A DNA stretch of 25,966 nucleotides from UMGS1696 sp963642885 (GTDB taxonomy: Bacteria; Bacillota; Clostridia; Oscillospirales; CAG-272). Made by a program: the position numbers and the translations under genes. Shown one piece after another: positions 17,555-25,175 of the stretch. The stretch is from assembly GCA_963642885.1 (NCBI GenBank), contig CAVIJI010000032.1:1-25966 (forward strand), in the 5' to 3' direction. Numbering within the stretch: position 1 is the stretch's first letter; each line of letters begins with the position of its first letter. The notes beneath the pieces were generated by a model. The model did no database searches. It worked only from the letters and a program-made list of their open reading frames with translations, and had not been told where the DNA came from.

Positions 17555-18439
17555 TTATACGTACTTTTCTTCCTTTAAATCCGGTATCTTTCCCGAGCGA
17601 ATATACTCCTCGAGCTTATCCGCGGCCCAATCGACCGTATATACATCACGGCCGATATCTATGCCGTTTTCGGCTAAAGCCGAAGCCACACGTGTGATTT
17701 GCGGAACATCGAGACCGACCGCGACAAGCTCACTGTATTCCGAAAAAACCTCCGCACACGGCTTATGCATCAGTATTTTCGAATCGGCCATGACTATTAT
17801 CTCGTCGCAATACAAAGCCATATCCTCCATACTGTGACTTACTATCAAAACCGTAGTTCCCGATTCACGCGAGTATTTTTTTATTCCGCCCAATATATCG
17901 CGCCGTCCCGCGGGGTCAAGTCCCGCAGCGGGTTCATCGAGAATAAGTATCTTCGGATTCATTGCAATGACACCCGCAAGTGCCGCACGTCTTTTCTGAC
18001 CGCCCGACAGCTCAAACGGAGATTTATCGAGAAGCTCCGCGGACAAGCCCGAAAAAGCCGCCGCCCTCTCAACTGTCGCCTTGAGCTCATCTCCGCTCAT
18101 TCCCATGTTGCGCGGGCCGAATTCTATATCCTCACGTACGGTTTCCGCAAAAAGTTGATACTCGGGATACTGCATGACAAGTCCCGCTTTAAATCTGACA
18201 TCGCGGATTTTTTTCGGTTCCGCCCAGATATTCATGCCATCGAGAATTACTTCTCCCTCATCGGGTACGAGAAGACCGTTCAGCATCTGTACAAGAGTCG
18301 ATTTGCCGCTTCCCGTATGACCGATAAGTCCCGTGATGCCTCCGCTTATACTGAAGGACACGTTATCCAAGGCTTTATGAGGATTACCTGTTTTTTTACC
18401 GTATGTATATGAAAGATTTTTTACCTCTACAGTCGTCAT
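17555..18439 (-). CDS. ecfA2: ECF transporter ATPase EcfA2
   Basis: A 294-aa ABC ATPase that drives the ECF importer together with EcfA1. Walker A is GHTGSGKST (40-48), the Q loop contains Q90, the signature is LSGGQ (144-148), and Walker B is ILILDEP (164-170). A C-terminal extension of the EcfA type follows. GAGG lies six bases before ATG 18439, and the gap to ecfA1 is 14 bases. Position after ecfA1 in the conserved order distinguishes it from EcfA1. Confidence 0.95.
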   Translation of the reverse strand: MTTVEVKNLSYTYGKKTGNPHKALDNVSFSISGGITGLIGHTGSGKSTLVQMLNGLLVPDEGEVILDGMNIWAEPKKIRDVRFKAGLVMQYPEYQLFAETVREDIEFGPRNMGMSGDELKATVERAAAFSGLSAELLDKSPFELSGGQKRRAALAGVIAMNPKILILDEPAAGLDPAGRRDILGGIKKYSRESGTTVLIVSHSMEDMALYCDEIIVMADSKILMHKPCAEVFSEYSELVAVGLDVPQITRVASALAENGIDIGRDVYTVDWAADKLEEYIRSGKIPDLKEEKYV

Positions 18440-18453
18440 GTTTTCCTCGATTA

Positions 18454-19329
18454 CTATCTCAAATACCTTTTATTTCGGATTGCATCGGTTATCGCGGCTG
18501 CGCATTCCTCGGTATCGAAAATATCAAGCGGAACGTCCAGTCCCATTTTACGAGCTTTATATAGCAGCTCCGTTGTCTGGGGTACATCAAGGCCGAATGC
18601 CCACATTTTCTCGGGATCTCCGAATATATGCGACGGAGTACCGTCTCCGACTATTTTACCGTTCTGCATGACAATGATTCTGTCTGCCATCGCAGCTTCG
18701 TTCATATGATGCGTTATGAGAATAACCGTAATTCCGTCTTCTTTGTTGAGCTTTTGAATTATCGCCATAACCTCTCGCCTGCCCATAGGGTCGAGCATTG
18801 CGGTCGATTCATCGAAAATTATACACTTTCTTTTCATTGCGATTACTCCCGCAATCGCAACTCTTTGCTTCTGTCCTCCCGAAAGATTATATGACGGTCG
18901 GCGTGCGTATTGCGTCATACCGACAGCCTCGAGAGACTCGTCGACTCTTTTTCTTATTTCCTCGGGTGCTATTCCGAGATTTTCACAGCCGAACGCGACA
19001 TCCTCTTCCACAATCGTGGCAACTATCTGATTGTCCGGATTCTGAAAAACCATACCGATATTTCGTCTCACCTCGAGAACATCATCATCGGTTGTTTCGG
19101 GAGATGTCATGTCCTTGCCGAGCACGGTAAGCTTTCCGCTGTCGGGAAAGTTAATCATACAAAGAAGCTTCGCAAGCGTAGACTTTCCGCTTCCGTTCCG
19201 CCCGAGTATTGCGGTAAACGAGCCTTCCTCGATTTCGAATGATACGCCGTCGAGCGCTTTCTTAACATGTGCTCCGTCATCCGCGGGATAAGCAAATGTT
19301 AGATTTTCGGCTTTAATTATCGTTGACAT
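18454..19329 (-). CDS. ecfA1: ECF transporter ATPase EcfA1
   Basis: A 291-aa ABC ATPase, partner of EcfA2. Walker A is GRNGSGKST (43-51), the Q loop FQNPDNQ begins at 95, the signature is LSGGQ (149-153), and Walker B CIIFDEST (169-176) includes the catalytic E174. It has Ser where a Pro is common in the Walker B tail (DEST rather than DEPT), a variation often seen in EcfA1. GGAGG lies five bases before ATG 19329. The 63-base gap from the methyltransferase gene has no visible terminator, so it probably remains in the ruvC transcript. Confidence 0.95.
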   Translation of the reverse strand: MSTIIKAENLTFAYPADDGAHVKKALDGVSFEIEEGSFTAILGRNGSGKSTLAKLLCMINFPDSGKLTVLGKDMTSPETTDDDVLEVRRNIGMVFQNPDNQIVATIVEEDVAFGCENLGIAPEEIRKRVDESLEAVGMTQYARRPSYNLSGGQKQRVAIAGVIAMKRKCIIFDESTAMLDPMGRREVMAIIQKLNKEDGITVILITHHMNEAAMADRIIVMQNGKIVGDGTPSHIFGDPEKMWAFGLDVPQTTELLYKARKMGLDVPLDIFDTEECAAAITDAIRNKRYLR

Positions 19330-19392
19330 TTTTTCCTCCCGTACTGTTAAGAATACACCGACTGTGATTTTACGGCATATTCTAAGGCAAAA

Positions 19393-20274
19393 TCAAAACT
19401 CGAAGCTTGCTCTTACCGATGCTCCGCTCGGCAAGAGAAGACCCGAATCCGTTACCGGAATACATGTTTCGCCCGTCTCGATTTTAACATGACTGCGCTG
19501 TCTTTCGGACAATGTACGCATTAACAAATACTGCATTACCGCGGGAGACAATCCCGTTGTATATGAGTTAATCAGGAAAAACAGAGGCTCGGCGGACAAA
19601 AGCTTTACGGTAAGCGATATAAGCTCTGCCGCACATTCCTCGAGTTTCCATATTTCGCCGCTCGGACCGCGTCCGTATGACGGAGGATCCATGATAATTC
19701 CGTCATATTTATTTCCGCGTCTCAGCTCTCGCTCGACGAATTTTTTACAGTCGTCTACTATGTATCTGCACGGAGCATCCTCGAGCCCCGACAGCGCCAT
19801 GTTTTCCTTCGCCGCCTGAGTCATTCCCTTTGATGCGTCCACGTGAACAAGAGCCGCTCCTGCTTTGGCACACGCTACCGTAGCACCTCCGGTGTAGGCA
19901 AAAAGGTTTAAAACCTTCGGCTGCTCACGGCCGGATGCCAGTGCCGAACGTATGACTTCATCCTGCCAGTCCCAGTTTACAGCCTGTTCGGGGAAAAGTC
20001 CCGTATGCTTGAAACCCATGGGACGAAGTCTGAATGTCAGCTCACGGTAATTGATGCACCATGCTTCGGGCATACGGTGCACAGTCCACGAACCGCCTCC
20101 GCCTACTCTCTTATAGACTCCGTCGGGCTTTTTCCATAATGCATTGCTTCTCGTACCGCTCCATATTACCTGCGGGTCCGGTCTGATAAGAATATATCTT
20201 CCCCATCTTTCCAGTCTTTCACCGCTGTCGCAGTCTATAAGCTCGTAATCCTTCCATTTATCTGCTGACCACAT
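19393..20274 (-). CDS. class I SAM-dependent methyltransferase, RlmI/RlmK-like
   Basis: A 293-aa probable RNA methyltransferase. The Rossmann-fold SAM site shows motif I NLFAYTGG (123-130), the acidic end of strand 2 in HVDASKG (144-150), and the catalytic-type DPPSYGRG (196-203). This arrangement is that of the 23S rRNA cytosine/guanine methyltransferases RlmI and RlmK(L). The N-terminal 90 residues are beta-rich, but I cannot confirm a PUA domain. The target nucleotide is therefore unknown. It starts 14 bases after ruvC with only a weak ribosome site, suggesting coupling to ruvC translation. Confidence 0.85.
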   Translation of the reverse strand: MWSADKWKDYELIDCDSGERLERWGRYILIRPDPQVIWSGTRSNALWKKPDGVYKRVGGGGSWTVHRMPEAWCINYRELTFRLRPMGFKHTGLFPEQAVNWDWQDEVIRSALASGREQPKVLNLFAYTGGATVACAKAGAALVHVDASKGMTQAAKENMALSGLEDAPCRYIVDDCKKFVERELRRGNKYDGIIMDPPSYGRGPSGEIWKLEECAAELISLTVKLLSAEPLFFLINSYTTGLSPAVMQYLLMRTLSERQRSHVKIETGETCIPVTDSGLLLPSGASVRASFEF

Positions 20275-20288
20275 ATATAAATCCCATT

Positions 20289-20870
20289 TCAGTCATTCAT
20301 AAGTTTTTTTACTATATCGGATCTGCTTCCCTTACCGGTCTGGCCGATTTTACCAGCCATTGTTGTAGGCTTATTGTAATACTCCGCAAGCCGCGAGCTG
20401 CCCGTATAGGCATGACACATTGCGGCCGCAAGAGCATCCGCGGTGTCATCGGGCTTCGGTTTTTCGCGCAGCCCGAGAAGCCGCGTGACTGTCTCGATCA
20501 TCTGATGCTTATCCGCTCTGCCATAGCCTACAACGGAATTTTTTATCTGAAGCGGAGTATACTCGTAAACGGGTACGTTATTTTGACGCAGTGCGAGAAT
20601 AATAACACCTCGTGCCTCGGCTACAATAATTCCGGTTTTTTGGTTTGTGTTAAAGAACAGCTCCTCAATCGCGGCACAGTCCGGCTTGTATTTTTTTATA
20701 ATCGCGGTAATTTCCGCGTATACAGCCATAAGCCTGTCCTCGGTGTTCATAGAGGATGCCGTCGTTACTGCGCCGAAATCAATAGGCTTCTGACGCATTC
20801 CGCTGTTATCGGCAGACACAACACCCCAACCGACAATAGCGATTCCCGGGTCTATCCCCAAGATAATCAT
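20289..20870 (-). CDS. ruvC: crossover junction endodeoxyribonuclease RuvC
   Basis: A 193-aa Holliday junction resolvase. The four acidic active-site residues are visible: D7 in GIDPG (5-9), a Glu in AAIEELFFN (67-75), and D142 and D145 in KPDDTADALAAA (139-150). The reading frame continues upstream to 20921, but AGGTGA eight or so bases before ATG 20870 and the conserved start of the family (short strand, then GIDPG) set the start here. No ruvA or ruvB is adjacent in the window. A consensus promoter lies 32 bases upstream, so it heads the long operon. Confidence 0.96.
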   Translation of the reverse strand: MIILGIDPGIAIVGWGVVSADNSGMRQKPIDFGAVTTASSMNTEDRLMAVYAEITAIIKKYKPDCAAIEELFFNTNQKTGIIVAEARGVIILALRQNNVPVYEYTPLQIKNSVVGYGRADKHQMIETVTRLLGLREKPKPDDTADALAAAMCHAYTGSSRLAEYYNKPTTMAGKIGQTGKGSRSDIVKKLMND

Positions 20871-20901
20871 ACTATCACCTATTATAATATTGTAATGATA
20901 T

Positions 20902-20930
20902 ATTATACCATAACATTGCACTCATGTCAA
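20902..20930 (-). promoter_or_regulatory. sigma-A promoter of the ruvC operon
   Basis: On the minus strand TTGACA (20930-20925) and TATAAT (20907-20902) are separated by 17 bases, a perfect consensus. It probably drives the ten-gene transcript down to the terminator at 8714-8760. Confidence 0.9.
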
Positions 20931-21121
20931 ATTAATTCACTGTGAATAAATTTGACGTCAATTTAAAAAAATCTCCGATTTAAGGTTTTTTTACGCGGAA
21001 AATTCCCATATTTCATTTATTCTCGGAGCATCGCAGATATATCGTTCAAGCATTGACATATTAGCCGAAAAGTCTCGACCGCGACAAAGCAAACTTTATA
21101 TTTTCGCCTTTCCGCGCGGTC
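20931..21121. promoter_or_regulatory. intergenic region with inverted repeats between divergent promoters
   Basis: The ruvC and EamA genes diverge from a 401-base gap with no credible ORF. Three inverted repeats lie between the promoters: ATTCAC-T-GTGAAT (20935-20947), four bases upstream of the ruvC -35; TTGACGTCAA (20952-20961); and GACCGCG (21077-21083) with CGCGGTC (21115-21121), whose right arm touches the EamA -35. They could be operators. The rest is AT-rich and shows nothing else. Confidence 0.45.
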
Positions 21122-21150
21122 TTGACAAATTTAGTTATTCGTGATATACT
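21122..21150 (+). promoter_or_regulatory. sigma-A promoter of the EamA gene
   Basis: TTGACA (21122-21127) and TATACT (21145-21150) with a 17-base spacer. The leader to ATG 21272 is about 115 bases and contains AACGAGC (21198-21204) complementary to GCTCGTT (21237-21243), a possible long hairpin. Confidence 0.88.
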
Positions 21151-21271
21151 GTATATACATTATTTACTTACTAATTTTCATCATCAAATGATTTCGAAAC
21201 GAGCTTTTTGAACAAGCTTTTTTACGCGTAGCTTCCGCTCGTTCTTAATTACGTCATATCCGAGGTCTTCA

Positions 21272-22192
21272 ATGGAAAAAAGGTATTCTAAAAAAGGGCT
21301 TGTCTTACTTATCATAACTGCCGTTATATGGGGTTCTGCCAGCGTTTGCCAGGTTATAGGTGCCGACAGCATGACTCCTTTTTATTTTAACTTTGTACGA
21401 TACATTCTCGGTGCACTTTCAGTAATTCCGCTGATATTCATCTTCGAAAGAAAAGCCGATGACAAAAGAAAAAAAACAACCACATTAAAAGCGGGTATAC
21501 TCGCCGGCTTGGCTTTGTTCGGTGCATCTATTACCCAGCAGTTCGGCTTCACGCTGACCGACTCCGCGGGAAAAGGCGGTTTCATCACAAGTCTTTACAT
21601 GGTTTTTGTCCCTGTTTTCGGTCTTTTTCTCGGAAATAAGACAAACATTCGGACATGGCTCGGAATGATATTCGGCGTTGTCGGACTATATATGCTCTGT
21701 GCTACGGGAAGTGCTCTCAGCATAACCCTCGGTGATGTATTTCTTATAATATGCGCCGTTTTCTTTGCGGTGCACATTCTTATCGTAAACCACTTCGGTT
21801 CAAGGATATATTCTCTCAGATTCGCTTTCATACAATATGTAGTATGCACATTTATGAACGGACTCTGCACATTACTATTCGAAGACATCTCCCTTGCCGC
21901 TCTCAAGGCCGCTCTTCTTCCCGTGCTGTTCTGCGGAATCGGTTCCGTGGGAATTGCCTATACCTGTCAGATACTCGGTCAGAAGTACAGTGACCCCACT
22001 TCCGCTTCTGTCATTCTTTCTACCGAATCGGTATTCACGGCAATCGGAGGAGCTATTCTGTTAAACGAAAGGATGTCAACGGAAGGATATATCGGATGCT
22101 TCCTTATCTTCGTAGGCGTACTGCTCACACAAATTCCGATCGGTAAATCTCACAAGCACGGATTTACGAAAAAAGTAAAGGAGCAGTCTTAA
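21272..22192 (+). CDS. EamA/DMT family transporter
   Basis: A 306-aa integral membrane protein of the drug/metabolite transporter superfamily. Ten hydrophobic segments are visible, arranged as two five-helix EamA repeats. The first repeat starts with VLLIITAVIWGSASV (11-25). The second ends with SVILSTESVFTAIGGAILLNE, typical of the helix 9-10 region, split here by a turn. Members export amino acids, nucleobases or other small metabolites; the substrate is not predictable. GAGG six bases before ATG 21272 supports the start. It has its own promoter and terminator, so it is monocistronic and divergent from ruvC. Confidence 0.9.
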   Translation: MEKRYSKKGLVLLIITAVIWGSASVCQVIGADSMTPFYFNFVRYILGALSVIPLIFIFERKADDKRKKTTTLKAGILAGLALFGASITQQFGFTLTDSAGKGGFITSLYMVFVPVFGLFLGNKTNIRTWLGMIFGVVGLYMLCATGSALSITLGDVFLIICAVFFAVHILIVNHFGSRIYSLRFAFIQYVVCTFMNGLCTLLFEDISLAALKAALLPVLFCGIGSVGIAYTCQILGQKYSDPTSASVILSTESVFTAIGGAILLNERMSTEGYIGCFLIFVGVLLTQIPIGKSHKHGFTKKVKEQS

Positions 22193-22232
22193 CTTTCGAA
22201 ACATACGGTAAAACGCATATTCGAATACAGAT

Positions 22233-22270
22233 GAATCGTGATTACATTTTGTTTTCACGATTCTTTTTTT
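22233..22270 (+). terminator. intrinsic terminator of the EamA gene
   Basis: GAATCGTGA (22233-22241) pairs with TCACGATTC (22255-22263), followed by seven T residues. Confidence 0.93.
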
Positions 22271-22297
22271 GTATATATTTTATTCGCAAATTTATTA

Positions 22298-22326
22298 TTG
22301 ACTTTCATCTCGGAGTGATGTAAAAT
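22298..22326 (+). promoter_or_regulatory. sigma-A promoter of the YtxH-like/P1B-ATPase operon
   Basis: TTGACT (22298-22303) and TAAAAT (22321-22326) with a 17-base spacer, downstream of the EamA terminator. Confidence 0.82.
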
Positions 22327-22334
22327 ATATTCTT

Positions 22335-22440
22335 AAGAAGCAGTTTGAATCGACATCAAACCGACTTTTGTGGAAACCTCTGATTTAAGGCTATTATTCA
22401 GAGTATCCTTAGAATTATTAATAATTACCTTATAAGGTAA
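22335..22440 (+). promoter_or_regulatory. structured leader with palindromes ahead of the metal ATPase operon
   Basis: The roughly 125-base leader holds GTTTGA/TCAAAC (22343-22348, 22356-22361), CTCTGA/TCAGAG (22378-22383, 22398-22403), the palindrome AATTATTAATAATT (22413-22426) and the perfect 16-base palindrome TTACCTTATAAGGTAA (22425-22440). The last ends five bases before the AGGAGG of the first gene. It does not match the manganese (yybP-ykoY) or nickel-cobalt riboswitch consensus that I remember. It may be a repressor operator or an RNA switch. Confidence 0.45.
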
Positions 22441-22458
22441 AAACAGGAGGAAAATGTT

Positions 22459-22803
22459 ATGAGTATGGGTAAGCTCGGTATTTTCGCGGCAGGTCTTCTT
22501 TTCGGAACAGCAGGTATTAAAATTCTCTCAAGCAAGGATGCGAAAAACGTATACGCACACACAACCGCAGCTGTTCTCAGAGCTAAGGATTCCGTAATGA
22601 AAACAGTTACAAACATAAGAGAAAACGCAGGCGACATTTTATCCGACGCCAAGGAAATCAACGAACAGCGCAAAGAAGAAGAAACAGCATCCATCATTGA
22701 AGAAGCAGCATCCATCATTAAAGACTTCCCCGATGAAGACTTCTCCGATGAAGAATGCGACTGCTGCTGCTGTGAAGAAGCAAACAACAACTGCGAAGAG
22801 TAA
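22459..22803 (+). CDS. YtxH-like small protein (DUF6110-like) with cysteine-rich acidic tail
   Basis: A 114-aa protein with one N-terminal hydrophobic helix (about 5-22), a conserved-looking segment ILSSKDAKNVYAHTTAAV (22-39) and a long amphipathic helix to about residue 88. This pattern matches a clostridial YtxH-like family, probably DUF6110, often found beside heavy-metal P-type ATPases. The tail (about 90-114) is very acidic and holds six cysteines, including CDCCCC (100-105), a plausible metal ligand cluster. The tail arose partly by tandem duplication at the DNA level. AGGAGG lies eight bases before ATG 22459. It is 101 bases upstream of the P1B ATPase gene in the same unit and may act as a partner or metal donor; that is inference. 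Confidence 0.82.
   Translation: MSMGKLGIFAAGLLFGTAGIKILSSKDAKNVYAHTTAAVLRAKDSVMKTVTNIRENAGDILSDAKEINEQRKEEETASIIEEAASIIKDFPDEDFSDEECDCCCCEEANNNCEE
22678..22752 (+). repeat. two adjacent in-frame tandem duplications in the YtxH-like gene
   Basis: A 21-base unit containing CAGCATCCATCATT is repeated at 22678-22698 and 22699-22719, encoding EETASII and EEAASII. Just after it a 15-base unit, GACTTCYCCGATGAA, is repeated at 22723-22737 and 22738-22752, encoding DFPDE and DFSDE. Both keep frame and extend the acidic tail. Confidence 0.85.
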
Positions 22804-22904
22804 GGTTATCCGTCGGTTATCGATTACGCCGCTCATTAAGCGAATCGACAGCCGACTTCTGTTATCTCACACTCGCATAAATAAACAAGAAGGCATAGCA
22901 ACAC

Positions 22905-24995
22905 ATGAAATGCAAAATTTTACATGAATCACGCGGAAGAATGAGAGTTCGTTTTGCCTGCGGCACTATGACTCTCGCGGAAGCTGATATTGTCGAATAC
23001 TGGTTCAAATCGATCGCCGACGTTGTGAAGGTGACCGTATACGACCGTACGGGTGATGCTGTCATTTTGTATAGAAAAGACAGAGAGAGCATAATACGTG
23101 CTCTCTCCGCTTTCTCTTTCGCCAAAGCAAAGGAAAAGAATTTGGTTCCCGAGCACACCTCGAGGGAGCTTAACCGCGAATTCGAGGATAAGCTCGTGTT
23201 CTCGATAATTAGGCGTGCTTTTTCCAAAACATTTCTGCCCGTACCTTTGAGAACCGTCATCACCGTTATCAAATCTCTTAAGTACATTAAATCCGGTTTA
23301 TCCGCTCTTATTCACGGTAAACTGTCGGTAGCCGTTCTTGACGCAACGGCAATTACGGTTTCCATAATCCGCGGAGATTACAACACCGCAAGCAGTGTAA
23401 TGTTTATGCTCGGTATCGGAGAAATGCTTGAAGACTGGACACACAAAAAATCCGTTGCGGATCTTGCGGGTGCAATGTCTCTTGGCATCGACAAGGTCTG
23501 GGTTAAGAACGGCGAATGCGAACAGCTTGTTCCGATCAATGAAGTTGCTGTAGGTGAGCACATCATAGTTCGCACCGGCAGTGTTATTCCTCTTGACGGT
23601 AAAGTCGAATCGGGTGAAATGACCGTTAATCAGTCTTCTATGACAGGTGAGTCGATTCCCGTACCGAAGCACGTAGGAAGCTATGTTTACGCAGGTACCG
23701 TGGTTGATGAAGGCGAATGCATTGTAACCGTAGAAAAGGTAAGCGGAAGCGGCCGTTACGACAGAGTCATTAAAATGATTGAAGAGTCGGAAAAACTCAA
23801 ATCGACAACCGAGGAAAAGGCATACAGACTTGCGGATAAGCTCGTTCCTTATACTTTTATCGGAACCGGACTTGTATATCTGCTCACACGCAACGTCACG
23901 AAAATGATCTCCGTGCTCATGGTTGATTTCTCGTGCGCCCTTAAGTTATCAATGCCGATTGCGGTTCTTTCGGCAATGCGTGAGTGCAGTACGCACCACA
24001 TATCCGTAAAAGGCGGTAAATTCCTTGAAGCTGCCGCCGCTGCGGATACCGTTGTTTTCGATAAAACAGGTACTCTGACACACGCTAACCCCACCGTGGT
24101 CGATATCGTGACATTCGGCGGCAAAAACACAGACGATATGCTTCGTCTCGCAGCCTGTCTCGAGGAACACTATCCTCATTCAATAGCAAACGCGGTTGTT
24201 TCGGAAGCGAAAAAGCGCGGATTGTCACACGCCGAATATCATTCCTGCGTAGAATATGTCGTAGCTCACGGCATCTCCAGTAGGGTGAATGACGAAAAAG
24301 TCGTTATCGGCAGCGCACACTTCGTTTTCGATGATGAAAAATGTGTTGTTCCCGACGGAGAAGAGGATAAATTCAATTCCCTGCCACCGCAATACTCGCA
24401 CCTTTATCTCTGTATATCCGGCGTTCTTTCGGCAGTTATATGTATATTCGATCCTCTTCGCGAAGAAGCGGAAAGTGCTCTGAAAGCTCTCCATGAGTGC
24501 GGAATAAAGAATATAGTCATGATGACAGGCGACAACTATAAGACGGCAAACGCAGTGGCATCTCAAGTCGGAGTTGATGAATTCCACGCGGAAGTTCTTC
24601 CCGAAAACAAAGCCGAATACATAAGAGACGCAAAAAAAGACGGACATATCGTAATGATGATCGGTGACGGCGTAAACGACTCGCCCGCTCTTTCCGAAGC
24701 CGATGTGGGAATAGCCATCAATTCAGGTGCCGCAATAGCTCGAGAAATCGCCGATATAACCGTTTCTTCGGAAAGTCTTTATGAAATCGTTATGTTAAGA
24801 CGACTCAGCTCTGCTCTCATGAACAGGATACACCGCAACTATCGTTTTATTGTCGGTTTTAATTTATTCCTGATTGCTCTCGGCGTCGGCGGAATCTTAA
24901 TGCCGACAACCTCCGCTCTTCTGCATAACACATCGACAATTATGATAGGTTTGAAGAGCATGACCGATCTTCTTCCGGAGGAAAAAGAATACTAA
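22905..24995 (+). CDS. P1B-type heavy-metal-transporting ATPase with atypical SCA membrane motif
   Basis: A 696-aa heavy-metal pump, catalytically intact: TGES (247-250), DKTGT (386-390), EHYPHS (421-426) as the HP-locus variant, MTGDN (540-544) and GDGVND (587-592). Residues 1-70 look like an HMA-related fold without the CxxC metal site. About three hydrophobic segments precede the A domain, two lie around 313-355, and two follow the catalytic region. The M4 metal-binding site reads DFSCALKLSMP (341-351), not CPC or CPH, and the last helix contains LLHNTST. This motif set groups with clostridial and CtpC-like ATPases whose metal (perhaps Mn, Fe or Zn) I cannot assign. AGAAGG lies 11 bases before ATG 22905. 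It follows the YtxH-like gene and ends in a strong terminator. Confidence 0.92.
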   Translation: MKCKILHESRGRMRVRFACGTMTLAEADIVEYWFKSIADVVKVTVYDRTGDAVILYRKDRESIIRALSAFSFAKAKEKNLVPEHTSRELNREFEDKLVFSIIRRAFSKTFLPVPLRTVITVIKSLKYIKSGLSALIHGKLSVAVLDATAITVSIIRGDYNTASSVMFMLGIGEMLEDWTHKKSVADLAGAMSLGIDKVWVKNGECEQLVPINEVAVGEHIIVRTGSVIPLDGKVESGEMTVNQSSMTGESIPVPKHVGSYVYAGTVVDEGECIVTVEKVSGSGRYDRVIKMIEESEKLKSTTEEKAYRLADKLVPYTFIGTGLVYLLTRNVTKMISVLMVDFSCALKLSMPIAVLSAMRECSTHHISVKGGKFLEAAAAADTVVFDKTGTLTHANPTVVDIVTFGGKNTDDMLRLAACLEEHYPHSIANAVVSEAKKRGLSHAEYHSCVEYVVAHGISSRVNDEKVVIGSAHFVFDDEKCVVPDGEEDKFNSLPPQYSHLYLCISGVLSAVICIFDPLREEAESALKALHECGIKNIVMMTGDNYKTANAVASQVGVDEFHAEVLPENKAEYIRDAKKDGHIVMMIGDGVNDSPALSEADVGIAINSGAAIAREIADITVSSESLYEIVMLRRLSSALMNRIHRNYRFIVGFNLFLIALGVGGILMPTTSALLHNTSTIMIGLKSMTDLLPEEKEY

Positions 24996-25008
24996 AGCAT
25001 CATTTATT

Positions 25009-25045
25009 AAAGGCAACGCAGCATATTCAGCTGTGTTGCCTTTTT
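25009..25045 (+). terminator. intrinsic terminator of the P1B-ATPase operon
   Basis: AAAGGCAACGCAGC (25009-25022) pairs with GCTGTGTTGCCTTT (25030-25043), with one wobble and a 7-base loop. The T run 25041-25045 follows. Confidence 0.93.
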
Positions 25046-25098
25046 CTGTTATATTACATAATTTCGAAATAATCATCTATTCCGTCAGTTGATTTAAC

Positions 25099-25127
25099 TT
25101 GACAAAACATACCGATTATCATATAAT
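25099..25127 (+). promoter_or_regulatory. sigma-A promoter of the zinc-ribbon protein gene
   Basis: TTGACA (25099-25104) and TATAAT (25122-25127) with a 17-base spacer, a perfect consensus about 50 bases before the start codon. Confidence 0.9.
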
Positions 25128-25175
25128 ATAAATAGTAAATCAATATATACGTAAACTTGAAAGGAGAGGCTGACA

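Noticed and set aside
22335..22440. A yybP-ykoY or NiCo riboswitch in the leader of the metal ATPase operon
   Set aside because: The conserved sequence blocks of those riboswitches, as far as I can recall them, are not present.
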